In this document: positions 61,319-64,000 of the stretch, piece after piece | Position numbering within the stretch: the stretch's first letter is position 1 | Layout: each line of letters starts with the position of its first letter | Source of the DNA: Lactobacillus sp. | GTDB taxonomy: Bacteria; Bacillota; Bacilli; Lactobacillales; Lactobacillaceae | Assembly: GCA_030455605.1 (NCBI GenBank) | Contig: JAKDPD010000003.1 | Location: 1 to 64,000 of the forward strand | Length of the DNA: 64,000 bases | Direction: 5' to 3' | Made by a program: the position numbers and the translations under genes | Notes under the pieces: generated by a model | Databases searched by the model: none | Told to the model about the DNA's origin: nothing | Seen by the model: the letters and a program-made list of their open reading frames with translations, nothing else

Positions 61319-62560
61319 TTAGACTTTCTTAAAGCGGTAAACCCAATATCTAACCCCTGCTGTTAGTGAGACCTGATTTTGATAACAATGGGCCACAAAG
61401 ACTGGCCGCTGCGTGGCAAAAATCGCTAAACAGCTTGGACGTAGCGCCGCGGGAATCGCATGCTCGGCAAATTTTTTCTTAGACCGAACATGCTGACCAT
61501 TTTTCAATAAAAGCCGCTGGGTCAATGCTAGACTCCCGGCCGACAGCGGACCAGCTGGGGCCACAAAGGTCCCTACTAATTGGGCATCACGTCGCTGCCG
61601 CGTCGTCACCACAAAATGCTGCTCGGCAAACCGAAAAGGCACGTCTAACTGAATTGAAAAGGGGGCTGTCATACTAGCCGGCTGCATCCCTAACAAATAA
61701 ATTTGTCCCTGATACGGCAATAACCGATATTTTCCCAGTTGTTGCACGCGCTCGTGATAATGATGCCAAATCTGATACTGCCAAAAAAGCAGTTGTTCCG
61801 CTGGACTAAACTGCACCAGTTTTTTGGCGCTAATGCGCAATGCATTAGCCAAGACGACTACCGGTAATTGCTCCCAAACTTTGGCTAGCAAGCCTTGCAT
61901 CACCTGCATCTGCTCGCTAAAAATGAGTGCATGCGCCCCTAATTGCGGACTTTCTTGTTTCAACCGCGGCACGACATGATGGCGCAGCCGATTACGCAAT
62001 GTTTCATCAGCTAGATTAGTCCCATCCACCACATAGGGCACATGATGCTTCTGATTATAGCGGGTGAGATCGGCCTTGCTGACTGCTAATAGTGGTCGCA
62101 ATAACGGTATTCCATGCATTTGACCAACCGCCTGCATGCTGGCAATTTCATACGGCAGCCCTGAACGCAACCACTTTAACAATTCATTTTCAATTAAATC
62201 GTCCCCATGGTGTGCGGTCAGCAAAAAATCAGCCCCGACCTGCTTGGCCGTTTGGGTTAAAAAGTCATATCGAGCACTGCGAGCAGCCGCTTCGATGCCA
62301 CTAGCCGGTTGTTTTTCCTTTGGCCAAGAGCCTTCAATGAGCCGCAACTGATGCTGGCGGCAATAAGCTTGCAAAAGCCGACTTTCCTGCTCAGTATCGG
62401 CACGCAATTGATGATCAAAATGAGCAGCAATCACCACCGCTGGAAATTGACGTAGCATCTCTAACAAGGCCATCGAATCTGGCCCCGCACTAACTGCTAC
62501 TAGCAAAGTCTTACCGGTAATCACAAGCTGATGTGTTTGCAAAAAAGTTTTAATTGTCAT
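61319..62560 (-). CDS. tilS: tRNA(Ile)-lysidine synthase
   Basis: A 413-residue enzyme that converts C34 of the CAU-anticodon tRNA-Ile to lysidine, so that AUA is read as isoleucine. The ATP PP-loop SAGPDS is at residues 24-29 (the usual SGGxDS with Ala). AHFDHQLRADTEQESRLL and TAHHGDDLIENELLKWLRSG are the catalytic and tRNA-binding blocks. The C-terminal domain ends in VRYWVYRF. It follows the S1-domain gene behind a terminator. Confidence 0.94.
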   Translation of the reverse strand: MTIKTFLQTHQLVITGKTLLVAVSAGPDSMALLEMLRQFPAVVIAAHFDHQLRADTEQESRLLQAYCRQHQLRLIEGSWPKEKQPASGIEAAARSARYDFLTQTAKQVGADFLLTAHHGDDLIENELLKWLRSGLPYEIASMQAVGQMHGIPLLRPLLAVSKADLTRYNQKHHVPYVVDGTNLADETLRNRLRHHVVPRLKQESPQLGAHALIFSEQMQVMQGLLAKVWEQLPVVVLANALRISAKKLVQFSPAEQLLFWQYQIWHHYHERVQQLGKYRLLPYQGQIYLLGMQPASMTAPFSIQLDVPFRFAEQHFVVTTRQRRDAQLVGTFVAPAGPLSAGSLALTQRLLLKNGQHVRSKKKFAEHAIPAALRPSCLAIFATQRPVFVAHCYQNQVSLTAGVRYWVYRFKKV

Positions 62561-62575
62561 TATTCACTACCCAAT

Positions 62576-62602
62576 AAAAAATGACCCGAAAGGGGTCATT
62601 CC
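62576..62602 (-). terminator. Terminator of the S1-domain gene, overlapping its stop codon
   Basis: The stem AATGACCC / GGGTCATT on the minus strand is followed by T6. The TGA stop of the upstream gene lies inside the 5' arm. Confidence 0.85.
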
Positions 62603-62952
62603 GCTAACACAGCTTCTAAATGTCTTAATTTTGTTTTGGTATCCGCCACCGTCTTGGCCAAAACTGGCTCAAATTGGTCGGGTGTCACTTGATTAAAAGG
62701 ATTAGTTGGATCAACCAATTCAGGCGCATTAATTTGAGTTACCGAAAGGTCAAGCCGCCCTTGATGGTGGTGCAGCACCACTACTCGGACTGGCTGACCA
62801 GGCTGATAGCGACGCTGCTCACGACCCCAGTTATCACCAAAATCGCTACTAGCCACTTTACCACTGCCACCCTGTGCTAGCTTAATGACTAGCTGCTGGG
62901 CGCCGACTTGCGTCACGACCCCATTCACTCTTTGTCCTACTTGATACGTCAT
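62596..62952 (-). CDS. S1 domain-containing RNA-binding protein (YabR-like)
   Basis: A 118-residue protein with a single S1/OB RNA-binding domain at residues 3-75 (GQRVNGVVTQVGAQQLVIKLAQGGSG, then PGQPVRVVVLHHHQGRLDLSV). The rest is a helical tail. In Firmicutes it lies between divIC and tilS, as here. RNA targets are not defined; a general RNA-binding role in translation or division is inferred. Confidence 0.88.
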   Translation of the reverse strand: MTYQVGQRVNGVVTQVGAQQLVIKLAQGGSGKVASSDFGDNWGREQRRYQPGQPVRVVVLHHHQGRLDLSVTQINAPELVDPTNPFNQVTPDQFEPVLAKTVADTKTKLRHLEAVLAE

Positions 62953-62961
62953 GCGTTCACC

Positions 62962-63321
62962 TTATTCTGGAATATGATAAACCTTCTCGTCCGGTTTAGA
63001 GTAATAAAACTTATAGCGCAAAAACTTCGCCACATAATCTGGATCACGCAAATCATTCCGCTTGTTTTGGAGTAGTTGCTGTTTGTGCTGCAACTGAGTC
63101 AGGCTACTTTGATAGCTTTTAGTCTGAGCATTAATCCGTTGAACCTGGTTACGCTGATTGATTAAAGTCAGCCCCAAGCAACAAAAGAAGAACGCAAAGA
63201 GAGCGACTAAGCGATTACGCCGAACGCGGTGAACCTCTTTAACCCGCTTTTGGCGTTTTTTGGCGAGCCGAGCTTGCTGCACTTCGGGACTTTCTGAATT
63301 GTAAATGCGTGGACCAGTCAT
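62962..63321 (-). CDS. divIC: Septum formation initiator family protein (DivIC)
   Basis: A 119-residue bitopic membrane protein of the FtsB/DivIC group. A basic cytoplasmic N-terminus (KKRQKRVKEVHRVRRNR) precedes one helix near residues 40-57 (LVALFAFFFCCLGLTLI). A coiled coil follows (QRINAQTKSYQSSLTQLQHKQQLLQNK). The end has the family YVAKFLRYKFYYSKPDEKVYHI. It acts with DivIB and FtsL in the divisome. The start is the ATG at 63321 behind AGGAG. It lies between the RqcP and S1-domain genes. Confidence 0.93.
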   Translation of the reverse strand: MTGPRIYNSESPEVQQARLAKKRQKRVKEVHRVRRNRLVALFAFFFCCLGLTLINQRNQVQRINAQTKSYQSSLTQLQHKQQLLQNKRNDLRDPDYVAKFLRYKFYYSKPDEKVYHIPE

Positions 63322-63387
63322 ACGATTTCTCCTAATTAAGATAAATGACACTTAGTTGTATTATAGCCACTTTCGTGTCAAATGTCA

Positions 63388-63630
63388 TTAATCAACTAAT
63401 TCGTACAATTCCATGGCCTCAGCCTTTTTAGTCGTTTCGCGTAAATCCACTACTTTGGCTTTAATCGCGCGTTCACCGTAGCCGACTTCTAAGATATCAT
63501 CAATTTTCACGTCATAACTAGACTTAACCGTCTTGCCGTTAACCTTGATGCGGCCTTGATCTGCCATTTCTTTGGCAACCGTACGCCGTTTCACTAAGCG
63601 TGATACTTTTAAAAATTTATCAATTCTCAT
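63388..63630 (-). CDS. rqcP: S4 domain RNA-binding protein RqcP (YabO-like)
   Basis: An 80-residue protein with one S4 RNA-binding domain (MRIDKFLKVSRLVKRRTVAKEMADQGRIKVNGKTVKSS). By family knowledge it acts on stalled 50S subunits in bacterial ribosome quality control with RqcH, and also resembles heat-shock Hsp15. It starts 6 bases after the mfd stop. Confidence 0.92.
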   Translation of the reverse strand: MRIDKFLKVSRLVKRRTVAKEMADQGRIKVNGKTVKSSYDVKIDDILEVGYGERAIKAKVVDLRETTKKAEAMELYELVD

Positions 63631-63636
63631 GATCGT

Positions 63637-64000
63637 TTACCTCGTCAAAATTTCACTGGCACTCGTTAAAAAAGTGCTCATTTCGTTAAATACCACACGA
63701 TTCTTCGCATCAGCTAACTGGAACACCACCACCAGTTCTTGTAGTTGATTTAAACTAATCCGTGCCTTAAAGGCTACATGAGCCATTGCCTTAAAGACAT
63801 TCGGGCCTTTGAGCTCAGTCGTTCCGGCAGCGGTGAAGACAATCTTTAAGCTGGTGCCTGTTCGCGTCATCACTTTCACCTCAGCCGCATCTGCCAATAG
63901 CTTCAAAGCGGAGACTTGCAACAGATGCTCAACTGCCACAGGATAATCGCCAAACCGATCAAGTAATTCATCCCCCAGCTTAGTCAGCTCATCATCACTT
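63637..64000 (-). CDS. mfd: Transcription-repair coupling factor Mfd, C-terminal part
   Basis: The gene runs off the right edge of the window: the visible 120 residues are its C-terminal D7 domain. The reading continues with KLGDELLDRFGDYPVAVEHLLQVSALKLLA, the family block, and ends at SASEILTR. Mfd displaces stalled RNA polymerase and recruits UvrA. Position next to rqcP and divIC is classical. Confidence 0.9.
   Translation of the reverse strand, partial: SDDELTKLGDELLDRFGDYPVAVEHLLQVSALKLLADAAEVKVMTRTGTSLKIVFTAAGTTELKGPNVFKAMAHVAFKARISLNQLQELVVVFQLADAKNRVVFNEMSTFLTSASEILTR

Overview
The window is a 64 kb chromosomal segment of a low-to-mid GC Gram-positive bacterium of the family Lactobacillaceae. 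Pointers are the gene order (mfd-rqcP-divIC-S1 protein-tilS-ftsH-hslO-dusB-lysS, then rpoB-rpoC, then the str, S10, spc and alpha operons followed by ecfA1-ecfA2-ecfT-truA-rplM-rpsI), GGAGG ribosome binding sites, the PepC aminopeptidase and the short L24 protein. The rpoB start ([10 protein letters not shown]) and the 79-residue L24 recall Lactobacillus sensu stricto and near relatives from memory; I do not assign a genus. Almost every gene lies on the minus strand, consistent with co-orientation with replication and an origin beyond the right-hand end.

Right third (about 41-64 kb, read leftwards): the end of mfd, the RqcP-type S4 protein, DivIC, an S1-domain protein, tilS, ftsH, hslO, dusB, lysS, tRNA-Gly(GCC), tRNA-Pro(CGG), clpC, rpoB and rpoC. 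A plus-strand prepilin peptidase gene (comC type) then sits between rpoC and the str operon (rpsL-rpsG-fusA). Two usual neighbours are absent: hpt between tilS and ftsH, and ctsR ahead of clpC.

Middle (about 23-41 kb): the full S10-spc-alpha superoperon from rpsJ to rplQ. It has its own promoter upstream of rpsJ and an internal extended -10 promoter ahead of infA. The energy-coupling-factor transporter genes, truA, rplM and rpsI follow.

Left third (0-23 kb): a more mixed accessory and housekeeping region. It holds serS with a T-box leader, a GNAT acetyltransferase, a TVP38-family membrane protein, an alpha/beta hydrolase, a nucleoside deoxyribosyltransferase-like protein and an aldehyde dehydrogenase. 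Then come a SigH/ComX-like sigma factor, the dut-radA // gltX // cysS-mrnC-rlmB cluster, pepC, a polynucleotide-kinase-like P-loop protein, two histidine phosphatases around a CDF metal transporter, a DJ-1 protein and an APC permease. Three genes here are disrupted: the sigma factor (a +1 shift near its N-terminus, at or before a CCG-TGA site), a TauE/SafE transporter (in-frame TGA) and an MFS transporter (extra T in a T4 run). A 56-codon membrane-protein gene lies between the CDF and phosphoglycerate mutase genes.

No CRISPR array, insertion sequence, prophage, rRNA operon or defence island is visible. The most interesting observation is the sigma factor: its strong ribosome binding site and family-like N-terminus are one frame away from the rest of the protein. 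The same window encodes a tRNA-Pro(CGG) that would read the codon before the stop. This is either a lesion that silences the competence-type sigma factor or a recoding site; sequence alone cannot decide.
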